A model generated the notes under the pieces. That model worked only from the letters and a program-made list of their open reading frames with translations. It had not been told where the DNA came from and did not search any database. A DNA stretch of 35,153 bases. It comes from a virus. The translations under genes and the position numbers were made by a program. This document shows positions 6,398-13,545 of the stretch, in pieces (the stretch's first letter is position 1; every line of letters starts with the position of its first letter). The DNA lies in IMG/VR virus record IMGVR_UViG_3300022198_004140, positions 1-35,153 of that record. The stretch is one strand, 5' to 3'.

Positions 6398-6710
6398 TGA
6401 CACTGTTAGCTTCAACATGCGTCGACCATGACACACTTTAGCAGACCATTAGCAAACATTAGATCAATGTGACATAGGCAGTTAAAAAGTGTCAAGTTTT
6501 GTCAAAATGTACAAAATATGACACAAATTGTCATTTGGTGTCATATAGTTGTTAACTTTTTCTTTTTATTTTATATATAATTAGATGTTAAGTGATCACA
6601 GTGTGCATCACTAGTTGCCATTTATATATATGAAAAACCACAAAATCTTGACAGTTCCTGACAAAATTGACAAAATGGTCAAAAAAAACCCTTTACGTCA
6701 TAGTTTGTCA
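6398..6710. repeat. TGACA/TGTCA box array (iteron-like)
   Basis: Twelve copies of TGACA or its complement TGTCA begin at 6398, 6429, 6470, 6490, 6500, 6519, 6529, 6539, 6649, 6659, 6668 and 6706. At this base composition fewer than one would be expected in 313 bp. Several neighbours are 9-10 bp apart (6490/6500, 6519/6529/6539, 6649/6659/6668), so they face the same side of the helix. Between 6500 and 6519 there is a TGTACA at 6508. Boxes occur in both orientations. A DNA-binding protein, possibly one of the two plus-strand products just downstream, is the natural candidate to bind them. Confidence 0.7.
6592..6611. repeat. Inverted repeat GTGAT-N10-ATCAC
   Basis: A 5-bp inverted repeat with a 10-bp gap between the two TGACA clusters. 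Its left half contains TGATCACAG, also found at the start of the leftward operon's transcript (5749-5757). The spacing suits a dimeric repressor. Confidence 0.35.
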
Positions 6711-6714
6711 ATGA

Positions 6715-6736
6715 TAAGCTAATGGGAGCTAGCTTA
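6715..6736. repeat. Inverted repeat TAAGCTA-N8-TAGCTTA upstream of the plus-strand genes
   Basis: A perfect 7-bp inverted repeat with an 8-bp gap, 42 bp before the ATG at 6778. It could be an operator of the plus-strand pair or a hairpin in their leader. No clear promoter hexamers could be assigned for these genes. Confidence 0.4.
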
Positions 6737-6777
6737 CTGCTATCTATGTGCTAATATATAACTAACGAGGTGCTAAA

Positions 6778-7239
6778 ATGAACTTTGAAACAAATAAACC
6801 AAGAGAAATGTTCCTGATAAATGGAGAAGTAAAATTCAAAAGCAATGTATTTGCTCAGGACATAACGCAAAAGATGAAAGATGAATATCGTGAACTTATT
6901 AAAAAAAGAATAGAGTTTGATGGAGAAATAGAAAAGGAAGATGAACACTGCGACTTAGTAGTAAGAGATGATGAAGTCGTTGGGTGGCTTGAACTACACG
7001 ATAAGAATACAGTAGTAGCACTGTTTGATTCAATAAAAAATGCAACTAAACCTATTACTGAAAAAGACAAAGATTATCTTCAGGATAAACTAGATGAACT
7101 GGGGGGAATTTGCAATTTGAGAGACCTTCAAAGAAAATGCGGCAAATGGAGAAAAAAAAGAATGCTTAAAATAATTGAGGAAACTGACGGAATTATCGTC
7201 GTTGGTAAAAATGTGAAATTTAGCTTTTTAGGAGAATAG
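6778..7239 (+). CDS. Unknown protein A of a duplicated pair, 153 aa
   Basis: The ribosome binding site GAGGTG lies 6 nt before the ATG. The middle of the protein (about 13-88) is homologous by eye to the next gene: FLINGEVKFK against YLIDGVVKEK, then DEHCDLV against DKHHDLM, VVGWLELH against VAKWLQKH, and ALFDSIKNA against EIFDSIRNK. The C-terminal part (about 108-153, GGICNLRDLQRKCGKWRK then IIEETDGIIVVGKNVKF) looks like a winged helix: a helix pair, a recognition helix and a beta hairpin. That suggests DNA binding. With a TGACA array just upstream, a replication initiator or regulator is plausible, but I do not recognise a named family. Confidence 0.65.
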   Translation: MNFETNKPREMFLINGEVKFKSNVFAQDITQKMKDEYRELIKKRIEFDGEIEKEDEHCDLVVRDDEVVGWLELHDKNTVVALFDSIKNATKPITEKDKDYLQDKLDELGGICNLRDLQRKCGKWRKKRMLKIIEETDGIIVVGKNVKFSFLGE

Positions 7240-7243
7240 GGTA

Positions 7244-7726
7244 GTGCACATACAAGCTATAATAAATGATCAAGAAACAAAAGAATGGATTAAAGAGTAC
7301 AAAAAGAGAGAGGGAGTGAGCAACTATAAAATGATCATCAGTGCAATTGATGCATTGAAAAAAATAAATAACGATGGGGGTGCTGTATACTTAATAGATG
7401 GCGTAGTAAAAGAAAAAACAAATAAACGTGCTCTAGATGTTACTGATGAAATAAGAAAAAAATATAATATAAAAGAAATGTTCGAAAGAAAAGGATTGAT
7501 AGCTGATAAACACCACGACCTCATGGCTAAAGGAAATGTCGCAAAATGGCTGCAAAAACATACTAATGACGAAATAATCGAAATATTCGATAGCATAAGA
7601 AATAAAAATGTCGATGCAATCAAAGAAGGTATGAAAGTAGCAGAAGTGGGTGAAATAATAGTAAGGTTGGCTATAAATATGGGGTGGGAAGTCGTTGGGG
7701 GAAGGTTAAGACTTGGTGAAGGTTAG
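7244..7726 (+). CDS. Unknown protein B of a duplicated pair, 160 aa
   Basis: The GTG start at 7244 lies 4 nt after the stop of protein A, with GGAG 9 nt upstream, so the two are one transcription unit. Residues about 48-122 align by eye with protein A. The N-terminal 45 residues (MHIQAIINDQETKEW...) and the C terminus (EVGEIIVRLAINMGWEVVGG) differ. The end overlaps the stop of the convergent baseplate hub gene by 21 nt. Residues 125-160, the stop codon and the next 5 nt are repeated exactly, in inverse orientation, at the right end of the window. The function is unknown; regulation or replication is the best guess from context. Confidence 0.65.
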   Translation: MHIQAIINDQETKEWIKEYKKREGVSNYKMIISAIDALKKINNDGGAVYLIDGVVKEKTNKRALDVTDEIRKKYNIKEMFERKGLIADKHHDLMAKGNVAKWLQKHTNDEIIEIFDSIRNKNVDAIKEGMKVAEVGEIIVRLAINMGWEVVGGRLRLGEG

Positions 7727-7731
7727 GATTG
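7617..7731 (+). repeat. Left copy of a perfect 115-bp inverted repeat
   Basis: Every base is the reverse complement of 35039-35153, read through by eye. It covers the last 36 codons of the gene at 7244, its TAG and 5 further bases. The match ends at 7732 (G, where T would be needed to match). On the left side the match is still perfect where the window ends, so the true repeat may be longer than 115 bp. Confidence 0.97.
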
Positions 7732-9214
7732 GTGTCGTGTGATTAAGCGGTATAAGCTGAATTGTTAATATAGATTGTGCAAAACTTATTTGAATGTCTG
7801 AAATCACCCATAAAGATGTATCTGAATCTGGTATATTTATAATATCTCCAACATCAAGAAAGTTAAATGACTTTATAAATGGCAATGTAATTGTATAAAC
7901 CTTTGTTTGAGGCAGGTATTTGTAATATTGCTGCAACAATTGTAATTTCATGTACGTTTGAAATGTTTTTGGCAATTGAGTGTCACCAGATTCCTGATCC
8001 AAAGAACCTGAATTAAAACTTATATCAACAACATTTGATTCAACATTTTCTTTATTTATTGATGCAAATAAAGTTGTTAAATTAGAAGTTGTTGGAAAGT
8101 TAAGTGTTTGTGTTTTCACGCATGTAAATTCATTGTCAGGTTGATCTTTTAGTCTTCCAGTCACCCCTGCAAGTTGATTTGTGAATATAGGTGCGTTTGC
8201 ATATGTAAGGCTTAGAACATGAGGTATAGTTGAAAAATCTTCATTGTAATATACAGATATAGCTGCTGTTTGTATCGCTTTCCAGTCAACTGTATTAAAT
8301 GTATCCTTAATTCTATTGTTATAAAGTTGAGTTATATAAACATCACCATTCCTGCGTTGGAATACTAGTCTTGATAACTGAGATGTGAGTTTGTTGAGAA
8401 CATCTCCTTGAGTGTCGTCAATGTTAATCATAGAGAAGTATTGGGTACCTTTTAGATCATGTTTTATTGGAACATGTTGAAGATAATTACCAGTTTTAAT
8501 TTGCTGTATAACCTCAGTTGTTATTCTATTTGGTGTTGCAGGTGGTGTTACTCCATATTGCTTCAAAGTTGCAAGGTATGAGTTTTGTCTGATCCTTGAT
8601 AAAAAAGATGAAACAGTAATTACTATATAGTGACCACCATTATTGTAGCTGTTTTGAATTGAAGATATAAATCCAAAAAACAAATCTGGCGTGTGCACAG
8701 TAACATTTGAATTATCATCATGCATTGTTACTTCTACAATATCTCCAACTCTTGAATCTATTTTAATTCTTGTCTCTACTTTTCTATCTTTTATATTATA
8801 TGGAGTTATAACTAAAGTACATTCAGCACTGCTATAAAGATTACTAGAAACATTAATTTCAGATAAATAATGAGTTGTTATTGATTGGTCTGAATTATTG
8901 ATTGGTTTAGTAGAATACGCTTCTTTTGGATCAGAAACCGGAACAGATTTACTATTTGCATCTGAATAAAGTTTGTCATAAACAACTCTATTCCATTCAT
9001 CTAAAGATGAAACTGGCTCCCTTGATGTATCATTTATTATTGTTGTGATATCTCCATCAATAAAAGATTGAATATTTGACAAAGGATTAACTTTTTGCAC
9101 TTCTGGTGCTCTAGCAATAAGTGCTGGTGTCGTTTGCGATATCTCAGCTTCTTGGGATGAAGACCGTGATACATTTGAAGGTGGATAAACCACGCAATTA
9201 ACGTAAATTGACAT
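7706..9214 (-). CDS. Baseplate hub-like protein, 502 aa
   Basis: The last gene of the virion module. An N-terminal Ser/Thr-rich region (about 1-110) is followed by beta-rich segments with repeats of the type VGDIVEVTM (about 163) and LDVGDIINIPDSDTSLWVISDIQ near the end. Such motifs are typical of tail hub proteins of the T4 gp27 / P2 gpD fold, which form the ring between tail tube and spike. It follows the LysM tail protein gene with a 1-nt overlap, the position where myoviruses encode the hub. The assignment rests on position and overall look, not on a clear motif. It overlaps the plus-strand gene end by 21 nt. Confidence 0.5.
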   Translation of the reverse strand: MSIYVNCVVYPPSNVSRSSSQEAEISQTTPALIARAPEVQKVNPLSNIQSFIDGDITTIINDTSREPVSSLDEWNRVVYDKLYSDANSKSVPVSDPKEAYSTKPINNSDQSITTHYLSEINVSSNLYSSAECTLVITPYNIKDRKVETRIKIDSRVGDIVEVTMHDDNSNVTVHTPDLFFGFISSIQNSYNNGGHYIVITVSSFLSRIRQNSYLATLKQYGVTPPATPNRITTEVIQQIKTGNYLQHVPIKHDLKGTQYFSMINIDDTQGDVLNKLTSQLSRLVFQRRNGDVYITQLYNNRIKDTFNTVDWKAIQTAAISVYYNEDFSTIPHVLSLTYANAPIFTNQLAGVTGRLKDQPDNEFTCVKTQTLNFPTTSNLTTLFASINKENVESNVVDISFNSGSLDQESGDTQLPKTFQTYMKLQLLQQYYKYLPQTKVYTITLPFIKSFNFLDVGDIINIPDSDTSLWVISDIQISFAQSILTIQLIPLNHTTPILTFTKS

Positions 9215-10707
9215 TATTTTGACTCCACTGTAACTGTCATGCCTTTTCTAAGCTTTCTGTGACCAATAAGCAAATTTGAATTTAATTGGAAAAATTCAGA
9301 TATATCCATGTTAAATCTTGATGCTACTTGCATTGGCAACATATCTTCGTCTAACAGAAAATCTCTTATATTTCCTGATTTGAATACAACATCAACAAGT
9401 TGTTCTAAATATGATATGAGTGTTGTGAAGTGATAATATAGATATGAATATAGCTTCGTCATCACACCTGCAACATTTATTAAAATATCTATTTGTGATT
9501 TTAATATTGATATATTATTTGGCTTTGCTACTGGTTTAATAATAGTCGTAGTCTCGGTAACAATAGATGTGCCATCAGAGTTCTCTCCAGTTACTTGATA
9601 CTCTATTTTTGTAACAACACCATCAACTGATGTGCTTTCAGTGTTTTTATAAGCATCTGGATTTACTGTATTAATCGTCTTAACAGTAGATGTTCCTAGA
9701 CCTCCTTGACCATATCCTTGAACTACTGTTCCTCTATATTGCATACATTGCTCAATCATTTTTTGTGTCTCAAGAACTGTATCATAATCAAGAGGGATGC
9801 CTTTTGCATTAAACTGCTGCACAGCACTTGCTAAGTTTGGGCTATCTGCCTGTAAATTTGTTGTTTGAGCTTTATACTTAGTGTCAGATTCTCTTTGCAC
9901 CTGTATGAACTCATTAGATGATCCTCCAAAGAAAGAATCTGGGAAGTAAGCACTCGGATAAAGCGATTTCAATTGATCACTAATTGTTCCTACACTTCCT
10001 ATAATAGTTAAAGTATTGATAGCATTATTAACTAAAGTGTTTATGGTAGTTGCAGTTGCAGTGGGTATGATTGGAACGAAATTGTCAGCAGTTATGAAGG
10101 TTATTTCAACTATTGACGCATTGAATGGTGAAGCAGTTGATAGAACTGAAAACTGGTCAACGAAAACTCCATACATTATACCATAAAGAGGGTGGTTTAA
10201 TGTACCTCCCTGTTCTCCAGTATCTTGTGTTAGAATTTGTTGCAAATATCTTAGCTTATCAAGATATCTATCTCCAGATAATATAGTTGTTACTTTAAAT
10301 GTAGTTACTTCACTTCCCCAAAATTGAATAAGAGGCTGATTATTTGGGAGTCTATATATCATCAATTGATTTTTAAATTGATCCATTTGCTTTATATATA
10401 ATGTATCTCCTGACTTATCAAAACTTTTATTAGCGAATGGCAATGAAGAAGGGTCATTTATTGCGCTAGCAAGAGTTTGAGCCAATGGAATGGCGGACAA
10501 ATCAAGATTTATTCCTGCCGATGATAAGGTACCTTCCATATCCAAGAAGGTTACGACTTGATCTTGTGTATTACCAGATAAACCACTTGAAGATTTAAAT
10601 TTAGTATTTGTTGGGGTGTAACTACAAGTAGATAAATTCCAACCGTCAATCCCTAGCAAATTTTGTATTTGTTTTATTCCAGATGTTAAGTTTAAGAAGC
10701 TCATCAT
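9214..10707 (-). CDS. LysM-domain tail/baseplate protein, 497 aa
   Basis: Two adjacent ATGs (10707 and 10704) follow AGGATTTT. The final 50 residues or so (MLPMQVASRFNMDISEFFQL then KLRKGMTVTVES) match a LysM-like fold, as in T4 gp53 and other baseplate proteins that bind glycans or the tube end. The N-terminal half (starting FLNLTSGIKQIQNLLGIDGW) resembles tail proteins encoded just after the tape measure in Mu-like phages. Ser/Thr-rich linkers sit in the middle. It lies between tape measure and hub, fitting a tail-tip or baseplate-initiator role. Confidence 0.6.
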   Translation of the reverse strand: MMSFLNLTSGIKQIQNLLGIDGWNLSTCSYTPTNTKFKSSSGLSGNTQDQVVTFLDMEGTLSSAGINLDLSAIPLAQTLASAINDPSSLPFANKSFDKSGDTLYIKQMDQFKNQLMIYRLPNNQPLIQFWGSEVTTFKVTTILSGDRYLDKLRYLQQILTQDTGEQGGTLNHPLYGIMYGVFVDQFSVLSTASPFNASIVEITFITADNFVPIIPTATATTINTLVNNAINTLTIIGSVGTISDQLKSLYPSAYFPDSFFGGSSNEFIQVQRESDTKYKAQTTNLQADSPNLASAVQQFNAKGIPLDYDTVLETQKMIEQCMQYRGTVVQGYGQGGLGTSTVKTINTVNPDAYKNTESTSVDGVVTKIEYQVTGENSDGTSIVTETTTIIKPVAKPNNISILKSQIDILINVAGVMTKLYSYLYYHFTTLISYLEQLVDVVFKSGNIRDFLLDEDMLPMQVASRFNMDISEFFQLNSNLLIGHRKLRKGMTVTVESK

Positions 10708-10717
10708 AAAATCCTAA

Positions 10718-12667
10718 TTATAAGTTGTTTGGAAAAGAACTGGCAGGGGTGAATTGCATAATATTATTTTTTAATGTATTCATGGATAATTCTTTTTTAA
10801 CTTCAGAAACATTTTTAGAAATTCTTTCTTTCTCCGCCCTTTCGTTTATCTCTTTAAGCTCGCTTACTTGCGCCTTAGATGCAACTAGCATTTCATCTAA
10901 ATTCTTCGCAATTCTGTCTTGCGTATCATCTTTTGATTCTCCAGTTTTTGATGTTCCCATAACTGTGTTGTATAAGTCTGGGCTTATGTCTTTCAATAAT
11001 CTAGCAGAATCTTTCGTACTTAATCCAAACTGACCAGATAACTGTTTAAGCATTGAGTCTTTGGTCATAGAACCTTTATCTATCCCAGAGAAAACTTGAT
11101 CCATGCTTTTACCAAAGAACGCTTGGCTTAATGCGTCAGTTGTTAATGCGCTTGAGTATCCTGCGTTTTGATAATTTGAATATGATTGAGCAAGGAGAGG
11201 GGAATTTGATGTTCCTAGTCTAGCCATAAGTGCAGTTTGAGGTGCTATATTTTGATTTGCTGATGCAGATGAATACATTAACGATTGAGCTGACTGCATC
11301 ATAATATCAGCATTAATCCCTTTGTTTTCTGGTCTGTTTACTAAGTTTTGCATGTTAAGTAAGTCAATACCACCTGCTCTACTGGTTGTAATTGATGACC
11401 CAATTAATCTTAACATATCTTCTTTTGTTAGTTGAGGCAGACCAAGTGAAGTAGCAAGTGCTGATGTATTGTCAATATTTCCTATCTTTGACATAACATT
11501 TGTAAGACCTTGACCTTCTCCCATAATTGGTGAAAGTAAAATTTTCATATTAGCAAAAGCATCTGCGCCAGTAGTTCCCATTAACCCACGTAAACCTTTC
11601 ATTTGTTCATCAGATATATTAGGATTACGCATAGTGCTTCTAATGAAATTGGAACCTTCTGATGAATCTGATTCAGCTAAAGATGAGATATACGCACCTG
11701 CTGAATGACCAAGAGAACCTCCTATAGCCCCACCTGCTATCATTCCTCCTACACCACCAAACGCTCCTATTCCTGCGCCAACAGCTCCCAATATTCCTGT
11801 AGTGGCAGTAGTTGCCATATCCATTCTGTTTTGTGCTTCTCTTGAATATTTCTCAGTAGCAGATTGGAAAGGTTTATTAAGTATAGATGCTTGAAAAGAA
11901 AGTTGTACAGCACCCAAAGCAGAAGTGTTTGCGACAGCAGCTTCAGTCATTCCTACAATTGATTGGTTTAGCTTATTTACTTTTTGAGAACCTGCATTTA
12001 TTTCGTCAAGAATTGTTTTTATTTGACGTTGATCACCACCTGCATCTACTATTCTTTGCTTTTCACTTTCCGTTGGAAGTCTTCCTAGTCTCCTTATATC
12101 ACCAAGGTTTTTCAGCAATTGTTCATTATTCATAACCTCACTAAATGAGCTTAGTGTTTCTGGGTTAGTACCCATCAATCTACCCTTTATCTGCTGGAAA
12201 AGCTGCTTGTCTTCAATAGAAGATACATCTCTAATAAATTTTTCTCTTTCTTCTTGGTTATCTTTTCTGAATGTTGGTGAAATTAGATGTTCAAGAACTT
12301 TGGTATTTTTTTCTTGATATTCAGACCGTGATAGCGCTTCTTTTTTGGAATTTGATGTTGCTGAGCTAGTGCTTCTTGATAAAGCATTTGAAAGTTCAAT
12401 GCTGTTTTTGGCAACTGATTCTAATACCATTTCAAGTTTGTCAAATTTATTACTTATTCTATCAAATGAATCATCTGAAAAAGTCTTTTTACTTTCAGAT
12501 ACGTCTGATATTTTTTTATCTGATCCAACTTTATCAATTATTTGTTCTAATCTTGCAATTAGTCTTGGCATCTGGTCTTCAATTCCAGATTTTCCTGATC
12601 TTACATCATCAACAGCATCAGACAGGTCTTTAAGTATTTCATCCGGTGTTCTTATATTTTTTCTCAT
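10718..12667 (-). CDS. Tail tape-measure protein, 649 aa
   Basis: The ATG at 12667 (MRKNIRTPDEIL) has TGGAGGA at ideal spacing; a TTG codon six codons upstream is not needed. The protein is long, helical and rich in Ser, Gln and Lys. It has a glycine-rich hydrophobic stretch at about 289-325 (GILGAVGAGIGAFGGVGG), typical of tape-measure proteins whose membrane-active part helps DNA entry. The N-terminal 130 residues and the C-terminal 60 are charged coiled coils. At the usual 0.15 nm per residue it would set a tail of about 100 nm. It follows the frameshifted chaperone gene, and its ATG overlaps the stop of the shifted frame by one base. Confidence 0.8.
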   Translation of the reverse strand: MRKNIRTPDEILKDLSDAVDDVRSGKSGIEDQMPRLIARLEQIIDKVGSDKKISDVSESKKTFSDDSFDRISNKFDKLEMVLESVAKNSIELSNALSRSTSSATSNSKKEALSRSEYQEKNTKVLEHLISPTFRKDNQEEREKFIRDVSSIEDKQLFQQIKGRLMGTNPETLSSFSEVMNNEQLLKNLGDIRRLGRLPTESEKQRIVDAGGDQRQIKTILDEINAGSQKVNKLNQSIVGMTEAAVANTSALGAVQLSFQASILNKPFQSATEKYSREAQNRMDMATTATTGILGAVGAGIGAFGGVGGMIAGGAIGGSLGHSAGAYISSLAESDSSEGSNFIRSTMRNPNISDEQMKGLRGLMGTTGADAFANMKILLSPIMGEGQGLTNVMSKIGNIDNTSALATSLGLPQLTKEDMLRLIGSSITTSRAGGIDLLNMQNLVNRPENKGINADIMMQSAQSLMYSSASANQNIAPQTALMARLGTSNSPLLAQSYSNYQNAGYSSALTTDALSQAFFGKSMDQVFSGIDKGSMTKDSMLKQLSGQFGLSTKDSARLLKDISPDLYNTVMGTSKTGESKDDTQDRIAKNLDEMLVASKAQVSELKEINERAEKERISKNVSEVKKELSMNTLKNNIMQFTPASSFPNNL

Positions 12668-12840
12668 TATTCCTCCAAGAAACAAAGACTTTCTTGCTCA
12701 TTTTTAAGCATCATTATGGCTATTCTGTAAGAGAAGATGAAAGTATTTTGTCCATGCGTGCATTCTCTTGGATTAATAGATTGAATCCAGTTAAAAGCGC
12801 GTTGTAGCTCAAGTCCTTTGACTTGAGTTCTTGCTTTTTT
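12667..12840 (-). CDS. -1 frame extension of the tail-assembly chaperone (GT-type product)
   Basis: After the slippery sequence at 12840-12834 the -1 frame has no stop for 55 codons (GCA AGA ACT CAA GTC ... TTG GAG GAA) and ends at TAA 12669-12667, sharing its last A with the tape-measure ATG. The shifted product would be 176 residues of the normal frame plus 55 new ones, 231 aa, against 213 aa for the unshifted form. In lambda and many other tailed phages the two forms, G and GT, coat the tape measure during tail assembly. Here the site has all canonical parts, so I treat the extension as coding. Confidence 0.8.
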   Translation of the reverse strand, partial: KKARTQVKGLELQRAFNWIQSINPRECTHGQNTFIFSYRIAIMMLKNEQESLCFLEE

Positions 12841-13361
12841 ATATATTCAATCAACTGAAGAACGTATGACTCCTCCATTCCTTCAAAATGAGGATTAAAT
12901 CTTGCCTCTAAACTTTGGTATTCTTTTGCAATTTCAAGTAAAGTTGCCAACGTTAATTGAGAAACATCTGAGTATTTCAATTTAGCTGCGGCATTATATC
13001 TAAAGAAAGTTGATCCAAACTTCATGGGAGGGGTTGTAATCATCATTAGCTTGATTTTTAACTCCTCAATAGCTTTTATTTCTTCTCTTTTGTTGTCATC
13101 TATTTTTGAATATGGATAATATTCTAGAACTGTGCTTACAAATGATTTAACGGCAGCTTCTTCTGATATTGTAAGCAATCTAATTGGCAGAAACACATCT
13201 TCTGTTATTTGTATTTCATAAAACTCATCAGAACCTTTTTTTAATGCATTTACGATATCTGATACATTTTCGTCACCACGCATCACCGCATCCCACTGCT
13301 CTTTTGCAGGATGTTTTTTATCGTTTGTTGATTTTTTTGATAATTCTTCAATTAATGACAT
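12720..13361 (-). CDS. Tail-assembly chaperone, 213 aa (zero frame)
   Basis: It lies between tail tube and tape measure, the fixed position of chaperones. AAAAAGGA precedes the ATG by 7 nt. The protein is helical and charged with a small beta part (FYEIQITEDVFLPIRLLTIS, about 47-66), which is the usual look of these otherwise poorly conserved proteins. Codons 174-176 (ATA AAA AAG) form the slippery heptamer for a -1 frameshift (see the extension entry). The zero frame ends with TAG at 12722-12720. The upstream leader contains two hairpins and its own promoter. Confidence 0.75.
   Translation of the reverse strand: MSLIEELSKKSTNDKKHPAKEQWDAVMRGDENVSDIVNALKKGSDEFYEIQITEDVFLPIRLLTISEEAAVKSFVSTVLEYYPYSKIDDNKREEIKAIEELKIKLMMITTPPMKFGSTFFRYNAAAKLKYSDVSQLTLATLLEIAKEYQSLEARFNPHFEGMEESYVLQLIEYIKKQELKSKDLSYNALLTGFNLLIQENARMDKILSSSLTE
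12808..12840 (-). promoter_or_regulatory. Programmed -1 frameshift signal
   Basis: Slippery heptamer A AAA AAG (12840-12834, in frame as ATA AAA AAG), a 6-nt spacer (CAAGAA), then a perfect 8-bp stem CTCAAGTC (12827-12820) / GACTTGAG (12815-12808) closed by the loop AAAG. The heptamer is the same as the one in E. coli dnaX, and stem distance and size fit known stimulators. Confidence 0.88.
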
Positions 13362-13416
13362 ATATTATTCCTTTTTATTTCACTAAGTAAATTATAAGTA
13401 AAATCATTAAGATAGT

Positions 13417-13505
13417 CAAAGCCATTGTTAGTGGTTGGAAACGAATTTATAATGGCTTTGGCTCCGAGGGCACAAAAGGAAAATAACAAGAAGAAACGCC
13501 CTCGG
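13417..13505 (-). ncRNA. Two-hairpin leader RNA upstream of the tail-assembly chaperone
   Basis: In the minus-strand transcript hairpin A is CCGAGGGC/GCCCTCGG (8 bp, positions 13505-13464) with a 26-nt pyrimidine-rich loop. Hairpin B is CAAAGCCATT/AATGGCTTTG (10 bp, 13460-13417) with a 24-nt loop. No U-run follows, so they are not ordinary terminators. Loop A contains UUCCUUUU, complementary to AAAAGGAA at the chaperone's ribosome binding site. The predicted RNA start lies at the foot of hairpin A. It may be a translational switch or an RNA-stability element; function not shown. Confidence 0.55.
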
Positions 13506-13513
13506 CATTATCA

Positions 13514-13542
13514 ATAATAGTTTATTTAAATTTATTTGTCAA
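13514..13542 (-). promoter_or_regulatory. Promoter between tail tube and chaperone genes
   Basis: TTGACA (13542-13537), a 17-nt spacer and TATTAT (13519-13514, 5 of 6 bases). It starts 4 nt after the tail-tube stop codon. RNA would begin near 13507, just before hairpin A. Confidence 0.6.
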
Positions 13543-13545
13543 CTA

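Larger units (their letters stand above)
5784..6777. other. One-kilobase AT-rich intergenic region, candidate origin/control region
   Basis: No convincing gene in either strand; the few open frames are short and low-complexity. It holds a plus-strand promoter candidate at 5842-5869, a T-run after a weak hairpin near 5967-5980, a very AT-rich stretch from about 6240 to 6360 containing an A14 run (6343-6356), clusters of TGACA/TGTCA boxes (6398-6710), and two inverted repeats (6592-6611 and 6715-6736). Divergent transcription units start on both sides. An unwinding-prone AT-rich stretch beside phased short repeats, next to unknown genes, is the usual layout of an iteron-type replication origin or a complex operator. 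This function is inferred, not shown. Confidence 0.5.

Noticed and set aside
6242-6948. Minus-strand frames rich in Phe, Tyr and Ile (6242-6436 and 6751-6948)
   Set aside because: They are products of AT-rich DNA, one lies antisense to a better gene, and neither has a ribosome binding site.
7672-7679. TATAAATA, matching the T4 late promoter
   Set aside because: It occurs by chance in AT-rich DNA, lies inside a gene, and is not repeated before the late genes.
10718-12685. TTG start at 12685 for the tape-measure gene
   Set aside because: The ATG at 12667 has a near-perfect Shine-Dalgarno sequence and overlaps the frameshift stop. The TTG has none.
10725-12707. Several plus-strand frames opposite the tape-measure gene
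   Set aside because: Leu/Phe/Ser-rich shadow frames of a strong minus-strand gene, without start signals.
13417-13505. The two hairpins as intrinsic terminators of the tail-tube transcript
   Set aside because: No U-run follows either stem, the loops are 24-26 nt, and a promoter lies just upstream, so a leader RNA fits better.
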